DNA of 5,312 nucleotides from Firmicutes bacterium UBA2595 (GTDB lineage: Bacteria; Bacillota; Thermincolia; Thermincolales; UBA2595), in the NCBI GenBank assembly GCA_002339745.1, contig DDKP01000086.1, positions 8,326 to 13,637 on the forward strand, in the 5' to 3' direction. Positions 1 to 5,312 of the stretch are shown here, piece after piece; position 1 is the first letter of the stretch, and the number at the start of each line of letters is the position of its first letter. The notes beneath the pieces were generated by a model that worked only from the letters and a program-made list of their open reading frames with translations, had not been told where the DNA came from and made no database searches. The translations under genes were made by a program, and so were the position numbers.

Positions 1-495
1 CTGCTCTTTTCCGAGCGGGCCAGGGAGAAAGTATCGGTTATACTTCATGACGTAAACCGGGCCATTATAGGGTTTGTCCGGGCCCAGTTTATAGTAAGCC
101 TCATAACTTACTTTTTCATCCTGGCCGGGCTTTTGCTTCTGGACATCGGGTACGCCATGGCTATTGCCCTGCTGATTGTACTGGTGGATATCCTGCCGAT
201 TTTGGGAACGGGTTTTGTGATGCTGCCGTGGGCGGCCTTCCTTTTTATCATCAACGAGCGATTTACAGCTATGGGGATTATGGTTCTTTACATACTTATC
301 ATCGTGCTGCGCCGGATCATAGAGCCAAAGATTCTCGGACACAATATCGGCTTGAGCGCATTGACAACCGTTATCAGTATGTATTTGGGTTTCAAGGTGT
401 TGGGTTTAGGAGGCATTTTCGTCGGGCCGGCTGTCTGTATTATATTTAAGGCGATGCAGAAAGCGGGATTGTTCCGGGAGAAGGTGGACTTTTAA
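1..495 (+). CDS. ytvI: YtvI-like sporulation integral membrane protein (AI-2E transporter family), C-terminal part
   Basis: The frame is open from base 1 and ends at TAA 493-495, giving 164 visible residues; the N-terminus lies outside the window. AI-2E-family proteins are usually about 350-370 residues, so roughly the last 45% is present. Visible features are several hydrophobic segments (about residues 29-48, 50-66, 72-85, 90-105 and 121-148), the conserved DILPILGTG at 63-71 followed by a Pro-Trp pair, and EPKILG at 108-113 before an IGL segment. These are hallmarks of the family, and LPILGTG followed by PW is typical of the YtvI branch. YtvI is known as a sporulation-associated membrane protein of spore-forming Firmicutes; its transported substrate, if any, is not established. 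It is convergent with the CotSA-like gene, and their stop codons overlap by 4 bp. Family assignment is firm; the YtvI subgroup rather than another AI-2E paralogue is probable. Confidence 0.85.
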   Translation: MLFSERAREKVSVILHDVNRAIIGFVRAQFIVSLITYFFILAGLLLLDIGYAMAIALLIVLVDILPILGTGFVMLPWAAFLFIINERFTAMGIMVLYILIIVLRRIIEPKILGHNIGLSALTTVISMYLGFKVLGLGGIFVGPAVCIIFKAMQKAGLFREKVDF

Positions 496-1673
496 AGAAG
501 ACTTTGATACAACCCTATCAATTCACTGCCGGCCCTGTCCCAGTTAAAGTACTTCTCGACCATATCCCTGCCGGCTGTGCCTAAACTAAGGTTTAAAGCG
601 GGGTCGTTAAGCAGGGAAAGAACTGGGCCGACGAAGGACCTGGGGTTTGCTTCATTGTAAACCAGGAAACCATTTATACCATGTTTTACTACTTCCGGAA
701 TACCTCCCCGTGCCGATGCGACTACCGGAACACCTGAAGCCATAGCTTCGGTATTGACCAACCCAAACGGTTCATCCCACTGGGAAGGGCAGACAAAGAC
801 GTCCCCCAGGGCAAAGTACAGCGGCAGGTCCCCTGGGTGCACATAATTGGTAAAACGCACATTTTTAGCTATTTTGAGGGCCATTTTATGCAGCGTCTTG
901 ATGTACGGGGAGGGCCGCGTATTTCCGAACCAACCGCTGCCGAGAACGACCAGGCAGCAGTCCGGGTACTCTTTCAATACCTGTTCCATTGCTGTAACAA
1001 GAATGTGTACCCCCTTCTTGGGGATGACCCGGCCGGCGAACAGGACCACTTTATGGTGCTCCGGAATGCGAAGTTTCCTTTTCAGTGCGCCGGCCTGTTT
1101 TTGAATATAGGGTTCCCAGCGTGGTCGAAACTTATCCGGTTCTGTTCCCAAGTGAATACTGCAAACCCTGTCTGATACCCGGGGAAACATTTCGATTAAA
1201 CGATCGCGCATGAATTGGCTGTATACCAGGATCTTATCACATTGGTGAAAAATCTGTAATGTTAACCCTGGTTTAATGAGATTTTCGGCAATGTGGATCA
1301 GCGAATGCAGGCTGCAAATGAATTTGCTCCCGGGATTGCCGGCTTTTGTTTGGGGAATAAACAGGGGCCGGTTTTCTGCCTGGATAATGGAATAATGCCT
1401 GTTTTTTATACTGGATCTTATTTTGCGAAAATAATCCGGTTTGGCGGGAATGCGGATATGGGTTATCCCGTTTTTCGTTTCTTTGGCAGGAAGGGCAGGA
1501 GCAGTGCGGCCGTAAATATCAATTTTAAATTTGGTTCCGGTAATTTCCGCCATTTTTTGGATTACTGTTTCTACGGAACCGCCGGAAACCGGCGGGACCG
1601 GCAAAAGCCCCGGAGAGACCACGGCGACAGTGCCGGACGGAAGGTTGCTTATGGCATTAAAATCACCAATCAA
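492..1673 (-). CDS. CotSA-like glycosyltransferase family 4 (GT-B) protein
   Basis: Predicted retaining GT-B glycosyltransferase of 393 residues with the TTG start at 1673. The N-terminal domain carries the glycine-rich loop PVPPVSGGSVE at about 25-35. The C-terminal Rossmann domain begins near 209 with LFAGR and KKGVHIL. GSGWFG near 245-250 parallels the GSKWFG of Bacillus CotSA. The nucleotide-sugar EX7E motif is intact (Glu301 and Glu309 in SQWDEPFGLVNTEAMASG), followed by SARGGIPEV. There is no signal peptide or membrane span, so it is probably cytoplasmic or coat-associated. In B. subtilis CotSA is a spore-coat protein; whether this one is in the coat is inferred. An in-frame ATG at 1697 would add 8 residues but has no well-placed ribosome site, whereas AAGGAG at 1683-1688 sits 9 nt before TTG 1673. 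It is divergent from the small gene at 1787 and convergent with the YtvI-like gene. Donor and acceptor are unknown. Confidence 0.88.
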   Translation of the reverse strand: MIGDFNAISNLPSGTVAVVSPGLLPVPPVSGGSVETVIQKMAEITGTKFKIDIYGRTAPALPAKETKNGITHIRIPAKPDYFRKIRSSIKNRHYSIIQAENRPLFIPQTKAGNPGSKFICSLHSLIHIAENLIKPGLTLQIFHQCDKILVYSQFMRDRLIEMFPRVSDRVCSIHLGTEPDKFRPRWEPYIQKQAGALKRKLRIPEHHKVVLFAGRVIPKKGVHILVTAMEQVLKEYPDCCLVVLGSGWFGNTRPSPYIKTLHKMALKIAKNVRFTNYVHPGDLPLYFALGDVFVCPSQWDEPFGLVNTEAMASGVPVVASARGGIPEVVKHGINGFLVYNEANPRSFVGPVLSLLNDPALNLSLGTAGRDMVEKYFNWDRAGSELIGLYQSLL

Positions 1674-1682
1674 GATAAACAG

Positions 1683-1688
1683 CTCCTT
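1683..1688 (-). promoter_or_regulatory. Ribosome binding site deciding the TTG start of the CotSA-like gene
   Basis: On the minus strand AAGGAG lies 9 nt before TTG at 1673-1671. It sits inside the reading frame that would begin at ATG 1697. The nearest purine-rich stretch before that ATG (GAGAGGTGAT) is more than 20 nt away, too far to serve it. This favours the TTG start. Confidence 0.6.
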
Positions 1689-1697
1689 TGATGTCAT

Positions 1698-1706
1698 TAT
1701 TTTATG
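1698..1706 (-). promoter_or_regulatory. Possible sporulation-type -10 element (CATAAAATA) for the CotSA-like gene
   Basis: CATAAAATA on the minus strand matches the sigma-K -10 pattern CATAnnnTA and is one base away from the sigma-E pattern CATACAnT. A start about 7 nt downstream would fall near 1690, inside the ATG-started reading frame but just before the AAGGAG site, which fits the TTG start. No convincing -35 is seen at normal spacing, and the region is AT-rich, so chance is a real alternative. Confidence 0.25.
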
Positions 1707-1722
1707 TTAAAAACGTTATATC

Positions 1723-1750
1723 ACCTCTCAATGGTCCGGTACATATTTTG
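1723..1750 (+). promoter_or_regulatory. Weak candidate sigma-K-like promoter for the 92-aa gene
   Basis: AC at 1723-1724 is followed after 17 nt by CATATTTTG at 1742-1750, one base off the sigma-K pattern AC-N16/17-CATAnnnTA. The first C of the -10 lies 45 bases before ATG 1787. A vegetative reading (TATTTT at 1744-1749) has no good -35 partner. The signal is short and could be chance. Confidence 0.2.
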
Positions 1751-1772
1751 TAGTGAGCAATGAATAATAACC

Positions 1773-1780
1773 GGGGGTGG
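1773..1780 (+). promoter_or_regulatory. Ribosome binding site for the 92-aa gene
   Basis: GGGGGTGG, close to GGAGGTGG, ends 6 nt before ATG 1787-1789. The alternative in-frame ATG at 1760 is preceded only by a weak GTGAG two bases away, so the 1787 start is preferred. Confidence 0.65.
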
Positions 1781-1786
1781 TTAATA

Positions 1787-2065
1787 ATGTGCTTTGATAA
1801 CGTGGAATATGATTCCGTGCAATCTATTATGGCCAACATGCGCCAGATAGCGTCAAAACAGAAGGAATTGGCCGAATTGGTCAGAAGCCAGGTAGAAAAC
1901 ATAAGCGGTGCGGTAAAAAATACCCAGGCGCCGGAAGACTTGACCGGTATAGGAAGCAAAGTCAAAGACACTCTCAATTCAGCGAGAGAAGAACACGCCA
2001 GGCTGCGATTTCAGCTGGATAACCTGGCGGAGGCTTTATACGAACTTTGGGAAGCCCAGGAATAA
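1787..2065 (+). CDS. Small helical protein of unknown function (92 aa)
   Basis: I do not recognise this protein. It has 92 residues from ATG 1787 to TAA 2063-2065; starting at ATG 1760 would give 101. It is rich in Glu, Gln, Lys and Ala, with two long predicted amphipathic helices (about residues 9-45 and 56-91) separated by a short stretch containing Pro49 and Gly54. Heptad-like spacing of Leu, Ile and Val suggests a coiled coil or helical hairpin. It has one cysteine (Cys2) and no signal peptide or membrane span. It is read opposite to its neighbours: divergent from the CotSA-like gene and convergent with the TuaH-like gene. With its own ribosome site and a strong terminator just after it, it looks like a single-gene transcription unit. 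The good start site, the terminator placement and the coherent composition support a real gene. Placement between two glycosyltransferases hints at a surface or sporulation role, but this is only inference. Confidence 0.75.
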   Translation: MCFDNVEYDSVQSIMANMRQIASKQKELAELVRSQVENISGAVKNTQAPEDLTGIGSKVKDTLNSAREEHARLRFQLDNLAEALYELWEAQE

Positions 2066-2071
2066 TGAAGA

Positions 2072-2100
2072 GGGGAGAAACATGAAAAATGTTACTCCCC
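2072..2100 (+). terminator. Intrinsic terminator of the 92-aa gene, possibly bidirectional
   Basis: GGGGAGAAACAT (2072-2083) pairs with ATGTTACTCCCC (2089-2100) around a 5-nt loop. The 12-position stem has a single A-A mismatch and can be extended by the flanking A and T runs. TTTTCT follows at 2101-2106, only 7 nt beyond the upstream stop codon to the stem start. On the minus strand the same hairpin follows the TuaH-like stop at 2105, with a less U-rich tail (TCTTCATT), so it may end both convergent transcripts. Confidence 0.85.
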
Positions 2101-2104
2101 TTTT

Positions 2105-3211
2105 CTACTGGCGACTAAATTTTTCCAATATTTTTTTCACTGAGTTGCACCTTGATTCCCAGGTATTGGCGCGGGCTAAACTGAGCTGTAGCGCGCGGCG
2201 CCGGTCTTTTTCGTCTTCCCTTTCCAGAAGAAGCCGTTCTGTTTTATCCAGGAAATCTTTGTTGTTATGCGCTATTTCCACTATTTTTCCAAACTTGACG
2301 ACTTCGGGTATTTCAGTGGAGACAATGGGCAGGGCTGCAGCCAGGTATTCGTAAAATTTAATCGGACTGGAACTGGTTCCTGTTTTGGATCTCCGGAAGG
2401 GGATGATACCGACATCGAACTGCTTTAAGTAGTTTGGAAGAATGCCGTAGGACCTGCGGCCGAGATAATGGATGTTGGGCAGTTTCACAGTTTTTATTCC
2501 TGCCTGTTTGGGTCCTATAAGAACAATCGACCAGTAGGGCCGTTCTCTGCCGAGGAACCCGAGCAGGTCAAAATCAATCCATTCGTAGAGCGCCCCGATG
2601 AAACCTATCAGGGGTTTTTTCATGTTTTTCAGGTCGTTGGGAAATTTCAGGTTGTTGTTGGCCGCTCTGCTGAAATGCGGAAAATCACACCCGTTGGGGA
2701 TAAGAAAACAGTTGGAATTATAGGCGGCTTTGGATTGATAAAGCGACTCCGACACAACCAGAACTATATCGGCCTTTTTGGCCAAAATGAGGTCTGCTTC
2801 GGCCGAGTATTTTGGTGTCCAGCTAAATGAAGAAAAGTCGTCGAGACAGTCATATATGACCAGTTTTTCGTTCAGGTTCCTGCACAGGTATTCGGCTTCC
2901 GGCATGTTGAACCATAATATGGCGTCATCAAAACCAAAATGCCTGATAAACTTTTTCATCAAATCGGTGAAATGCGTCTGTATTTTCAGCCCGGACAGTT
3001 TTGGCCGCGGCGGTGTAAATACAGTGAGATTCCGGTTAATAGATCTGCACCAGTCATCAAAATTAAAATTTTGCAGGCATTTTTCTCCGGCTTTCATCGG
3101 TGGGTTTACATATGCTATCTTAAAGTCCCGGGAAAACGTGGTCATCAGCTGCTGCGGCCGCTGAAACAGGAAATCCCACCGGGTGGAGGAAAAGCAGATA
3201 ATTTTGTTCAT
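2105..3211 (-). CDS. TuaH-like glycosyltransferase (GT-B fold, GT4-type)
   Basis: Predicted cytoplasmic glycosyltransferase of 368 residues, similar in length and motifs to TuaH, a putative teichuronic-acid glycosyltransferase of Bacillus. Visible motifs are WDFLFQRPQQL at 12-22 near the start, typical of this family; YDCLDDF at 120-126; FIGALYEWIDFDLL at 204-217; NIHYLGRRSYGILPNYL at 246-262 followed by FDVGIIPF; and SPIKFYEYLAAALPIVST at 282-299. In the EX7E position only the second Glu (Glu288) is present; the first is Ser280, a variation I believe is common in this subfamily. The ATG start fits the conserved N-terminus, but the only Shine-Dalgarno-like bases (AGGA) lie 1 nt from it. The upstream small gene stops 6 nt before, so translation is probably coupled. 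It ends head-on against the 92-aa gene at a shared hairpin. The sugar and acceptor are unknown; a cell-envelope or spore-surface glycan is likely. Confidence 0.85.
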   Translation of the reverse strand: MNKIICFSSTRWDFLFQRPQQLMTTFSRDFKIAYVNPPMKAGEKCLQNFNFDDWCRSINRNLTVFTPPRPKLSGLKIQTHFTDLMKKFIRHFGFDDAILWFNMPEAEYLCRNLNEKLVIYDCLDDFSSFSWTPKYSAEADLILAKKADIVLVVSESLYQSKAAYNSNCFLIPNGCDFPHFSRAANNNLKFPNDLKNMKKPLIGFIGALYEWIDFDLLGFLGRERPYWSIVLIGPKQAGIKTVKLPNIHYLGRRSYGILPNYLKQFDVGIIPFRRSKTGTSSSPIKFYEYLAAALPIVSTEIPEVVKFGKIVEIAHNNKDFLDKTERLLLEREDEKDRRRALQLSLARANTWESRCNSVKKILEKFSRQ

Positions 3212-3217
3212 TTCCTG

Positions 3218-3475
3218 TTACACCCAGTGATAGTCAAAGCCGGAATATTCACTATACAGCCGCAGTTTATCAATCGTATTATCCATCAGGGCCAGGCTTT
3301 TTTTGTACTCGTTTACGGTAGCAAGTAAGGAGTCCACAGTTTCTTTTCTATTGTCTTCCGGTCCAGGGTCAATTTTTAAGACTTCCACCAGAGCATTTAA
3401 TGCTTCCTCTCCCAGATACAGCCCATGCAAAAAATCATTTATTATTTGTTTTAGTTCATCCTTGTTAACATACAT
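3218..3475 (-). CDS. Small helical protein of unknown function (85 aa), coupled to the TuaH-like gene
   Basis: I do not recognise this protein. It has 85 residues, mostly acidic, and is predicted helical: helix 1 at about 5-34, a loop with Pro37, Gly38 and Pro39, and helix 2 at about 43-75, ending in an aromatic tail (Tyr74, Tyr77, Phe80, Tyr82, Trp84). There is no cysteine, signal peptide or membrane span. The start is well supported: AAGGGGG at 3483-3489 lies 7 nt before ATG 3475. Its TAA (3220-3218) is followed after 6 nt by the TuaH-like ATG, so the two are almost certainly co-transcribed and translationally coupled. The GT2-TPR gene ends 71 nt upstream on the same strand. It could be a partner or regulator of one of the glycosyltransferases, but nothing in the sequence proves it. 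It shows no obvious similarity to the 92-aa protein beyond the two-helix character. Confidence 0.8.
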   Translation of the reverse strand: MYVNKDELKQIINDFLHGLYLGEEALNALVEVLKIDPGPEDNRKETVDSLLATVNEYKKSLALMDNTIDKLRLYSEYSGFDYHWV

Positions 3476-3482
3476 TGGTTTT

Positions 3483-3489
3483 CCCCCTT
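3483..3489 (-). promoter_or_regulatory. Ribosome binding site for the 85-aa gene
   Basis: AAGGGGG on the minus strand lies 7 nt before ATG 3475. It is the best-placed start signal in this cluster and marks the 85-aa frame as a translated gene. Confidence 0.65.
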
Positions 3490-3501
3490 TTGTGTTTACT
3501 A

Positions 3502-3510
3502 TAGTATATG
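3502..3510 (-). promoter_or_regulatory. Possible sporulation-type -10 element (CATATACTA) before the 85-aa gene
   Basis: CATATACTA matches the sigma-K -10 pattern CATAnnnTA and is one base away from sigma-E CATACAnT. It lies in the 71-nt gap after the GT2-TPR gene and would give a leader of about 20 nt. TATACT inside it could also be a vegetative -10, but no good -35 is present at 17 nt. The sigma-K -35 dinucleotide AC is found only at spacings of 15 or 18. An internal promoter is therefore possible but unproven. Confidence 0.25.
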
Positions 3511-3546
3511 AATGTTACGGCTTGTGTTGTTTATTTTAAAACTTTT

Positions 3547-5312
3547 TTATGGAAACCGGGGGGTGTTTGCCAGGGTTTTCACTGCCAGATCCTGGTACAG
3601 CCGGGCCATTTCCAGGTTCAATTTCGGGGAATTGTACCCCTGTTCCACGGCTTTGCAGAGATATTGTCCTGCCCGGGCGAGGTTGTTAAGGGCCCAGTAT
3701 GTTTTGCCCAGGCGGTAGAATATTTCCGGCCCGGCTTGATTTTGCTCTACGAGCTTCATGTACTCGGTTTCCGCTTTATCGTAAATCCCGTAGTTGAAGT
3801 AAAGGTTTGCCAGCAGCTTGGTGGGCCGGGTTTCAAAAAGGTCTTCAAAACAGTTTAAAGCATCGTTTAGACTATCGAATTCTTTAAATTCAATTAGTCT
3901 CTCAAATATCTCATTTATCACCGGATACTCCGCATCTCTGCTGTTTTTAAGTGCACCGGGGGAAGGCCGGCGTCCCTTGAGCAGGATCTCCAGCGCCTCT
4001 ACCAGTACAGGAGTGGCTCCGGAATTTTTGATGTTTTTCAGGCAGGCGGCAGCTTTTCTGTTATTCTTTTGCAGCCAATAGTAGAAAAAAAGATTGCTCT
4101 GGGCCGTGGAATAAAAGTCGCTTTCCGGGGAGATCGCATTAAGCTCCCGAACAGCGAGGCGATACTGCTTTGCTCTCATCAGACAAAGACCTTTGACCAG
4201 GCGAGCTTCCAAAGGCAGCGGCGCCTGTTTCCCGGCTGAATCAAAGCACTGGACAGCCAGTTGATAAGCCCTTTCCCGAAAAAAAATATACCCTAAATCC
4301 AGCTGCATGCCGGGGTTTGTGAGGTCAAACAAGGTATTTAATGCCTTCATGGTATATTCCGGGGTATCCCTGGGCTCAAGGATCGCGATTATTCTGGCCA
4401 GGGAGTCAATTGAACTGGGATTTTCCCTCAGGGCATTAATATAATGGGCCAGGGCGGTCTCATTGTCGGCAAAGTATTCGGCCAGCTCTCCCAGGTGATG
4501 GAAGATTTTATCTTTATAGTGGCTATACAGGTTTGCGTAGTGGGCGGGCTGGCGGGGGACGGACAGGCATTTTTTAAAGGCTGTGTAGGCCTCCGCATGG
4601 CAGCCGAGGTCGCGACAGATGTTTCCCTTGAGGTAGTAGAGGTCCCCGTGGTCATGAAAAGATTTTTCCCACACAGTGTTGATAAATCTCAGGGCTTCTT
4701 CGAGATTTCCCATCAGGTAGTGGCATTTTGTAATGTATCGCATCAGTTTTGGCGCGTAAACGGCCTGAAAATCGGTTTTATCGATAACGAAAAAAAATTC
4801 CTCCAGGGCTTTGTCAAACTGCCCGGCCCGGAAATATTCCACACCGAGGTGAAAACGGTCAAGCGGGTTGTTGGGGTTCTTTGCCAGTGATTTTAGCAGC
4901 AGCCTGGTATTACGCTCGGCCTTGTTTTTAGCTGCGATTTCTTCTTTTAAATACCCGTAATGCATTATGCAGATGTCTTCGGCAATCCCGATCTTGGCGT
5001 CCGGGTTTAAAGCGGTTATGTTGTCGCAGATCTGCTCATGGATTACCCCCGAGTAACGGTATCCCTTCCTGTTCCGGAAGAGGCGGAAGATTATGTCAGA
5101 AGCAATCTCGATACCGTTTATCGATTCATAAAAGTTTAATACCTTGATAAGATACCCTTCAAAATCATTCCTGGCAGTTTTTTCCTTCAGGGCCGGGATA
5201 GACCGGGGGTCTAATTCTTCGTCCCCATCCAGAAACAGAACCCAGTCGCCTGACGCTTTTTTCAGAGCAAAGTTACGGGCTTTGCTGAAATCTTCGCGCC
5301 ACCTGATTTTAA
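3547..5312 (-). CDS. Family-2 glycosyltransferase with C-terminal TPR repeats, N-terminus outside window
   Basis: The frame is open from the right edge (first full codon 5310-5308) to TAA 3549-3547, giving 587 visible residues. The ATG at 4965 is internal, not the start. The GT-A part shows W4-x2-DFS-x2-RN at 4-13, the metal-binding D28-G-D30 within WVLFLDGDEEL, RLFRN at 76-80 and the acceptor-side HEQI at 91-94. This pattern matches family-2 enzymes of the beta-4-glucosyltransferase-like group that carry TPRs. Probably only the first 40-70 residues (the nucleotide-binding strand) are missing. From about residue 145 the protein is helical with TPR-like units, for example near 151-180, 221-252, 258-290 and 490-570, including YDKAETEYMKLVE and YRLGKTYWALNNLARAG. 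TPRs probably bind an acceptor protein or partner, as in protein-modifying GT2-TPR enzymes. No membrane span or signal peptide is visible. It is followed after 71 nt by the 85-aa gene. Acceptor and sugar are unknown. Confidence 0.88.
   Translation of the reverse strand, partial: KIRWREDFSKARNFALKKASGDWVLFLDGDEELDPRSIPALKEKTARNDFEGYLIKVLNFYESINGIEIASDIIFRLFRNRKGYRYSGVIHEQICDNITALNPDAKIGIAEDICIMHYGYLKEEIAAKNKAERNTRLLLKSLAKNPNNPLDRFHLGVEYFRAGQFDKALEEFFFVIDKTDFQAVYAPKLMRYITKCHYLMGNLEEALRFINTVWEKSFHDHGDLYYLKGNICRDLGCHAEAYTAFKKCLSVPRQPAHYANLYSHYKDKIFHHLGELAEYFADNETALAHYINALRENPSSIDSLARIIAILEPRDTPEYTMKALNTLFDLTNPGMQLDLGYIFFRERAYQLAVQCFDSAGKQAPLPLEARLVKGLCLMRAKQYRLAVRELNAISPESDFYSTAQSNLFFYYWLQKNNRKAAACLKNIKNSGATPVLVEALEILLKGRRPSPGALKNSRDAEYPVINEIFERLIEFKEFDSLNDALNCFEDLFETRPTKLLANLYFNYGIYDKAETEYMKLVEQNQAGPEIFYRLGKTYWALNNLARAGQYLCKAVEQGYNSPKLNLEMARLYQDLAVKTLANTPRFP

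Noticed and set aside
497..508. Short inverted repeat (AAG-AAGA-CTT type) after the YtvI-like stop as a terminator
   Set aside because: The stem is only about 3-4 bp, has no GC core and no T-run, and lies inside the CotSA-like coding sequence.
1293..1691. 132-aa plus-strand open frame opposite the CotSA-like gene
   Set aside because: It is fully antisense to a gene with intact family motifs, has no ribosome site, and its composition is that of a mirrored frame.
1702..1977. 91-aa minus-strand open frame overlapping the 92-aa gene
   Set aside because: The plus-strand frame has the better ribosome site, ends just before a terminator and has coherent helical composition; the minus frame has none of these.
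3508..3858. 116-aa plus-strand open frame across the end of the GT2-TPR gene
   Set aside because: It is antisense to the TPR repeats, with no ribosome site and no family resemblance.
4428..4655. 75-aa minus-strand frame rich in Thr and Pro
   Set aside because: It is out of frame within the TPR region; the low-complexity composition is a frame-shift shadow.
4444..4890. 148-aa plus-strand open frame opposite the GT2-TPR gene
   Set aside because: It lies wholly inside a coherent TPR coding frame on the other strand and shows no independent start signal or recognisable motif.

Overview
The window looks like chromosomal DNA from an endospore-forming member of the Firmicutes, most plausibly of the Clostridia/Peptococcaceae type. 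The evidence is a YtvI-like sporulation membrane protein at the left edge, a glycosyltransferase closely resembling the spore-coat protein CotSA, purine-rich Shine-Dalgarno sites and mixed GC content. The genus cannot be fixed from this sequence alone.

Layout, left to right. (1) 1-495, + strand: the C-terminal part of a YtvI/AI-2E-family membrane protein, cut by the window edge. (2) 492-1673, - strand: a CotSA-like family-4 glycosyltransferase, tail to tail with (1); the two stop codons overlap in one TTAA. (3) 1787-2065, + strand: a 92-residue, highly helical orphan protein, divergent from (2) and closed by a strong hairpin terminator at 2072-2100. (4) 2105-3211, - strand: a TuaH-like glycosyltransferase, convergent with (3). 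(5) 3218-3475, - strand: an 85-residue helical orphan protein whose stop lies 6 nt before the start of (4). (6) 3547-5312, - strand: a family-2 glycosyltransferase with a long C-terminal TPR region. It enters from the right edge without its N-terminus; the ATG at 4965 is internal.

Three different glycosyltransferases (GT2-TPR, TuaH-like, CotSA-like) within about 5 kb, next to a sporulation gene, suggest a locus that glycosylates a cell or spore surface. Genes (6), (5) and (4) share a strand and could form one transcription unit, with (5) and (4) almost certainly translationally coupled. The two small helical proteins are the least explained items: neither has a recognisable family motif, one is locked to a glycosyltransferase, and the other has its own start site and terminator. 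That the locus acts in spore-surface decoration is an inference from homology and neighbourhood. Coding density is high: no stretch above 300 bases lacks a gene, and no RNA genes, mobile elements or CRISPR arrays were seen.
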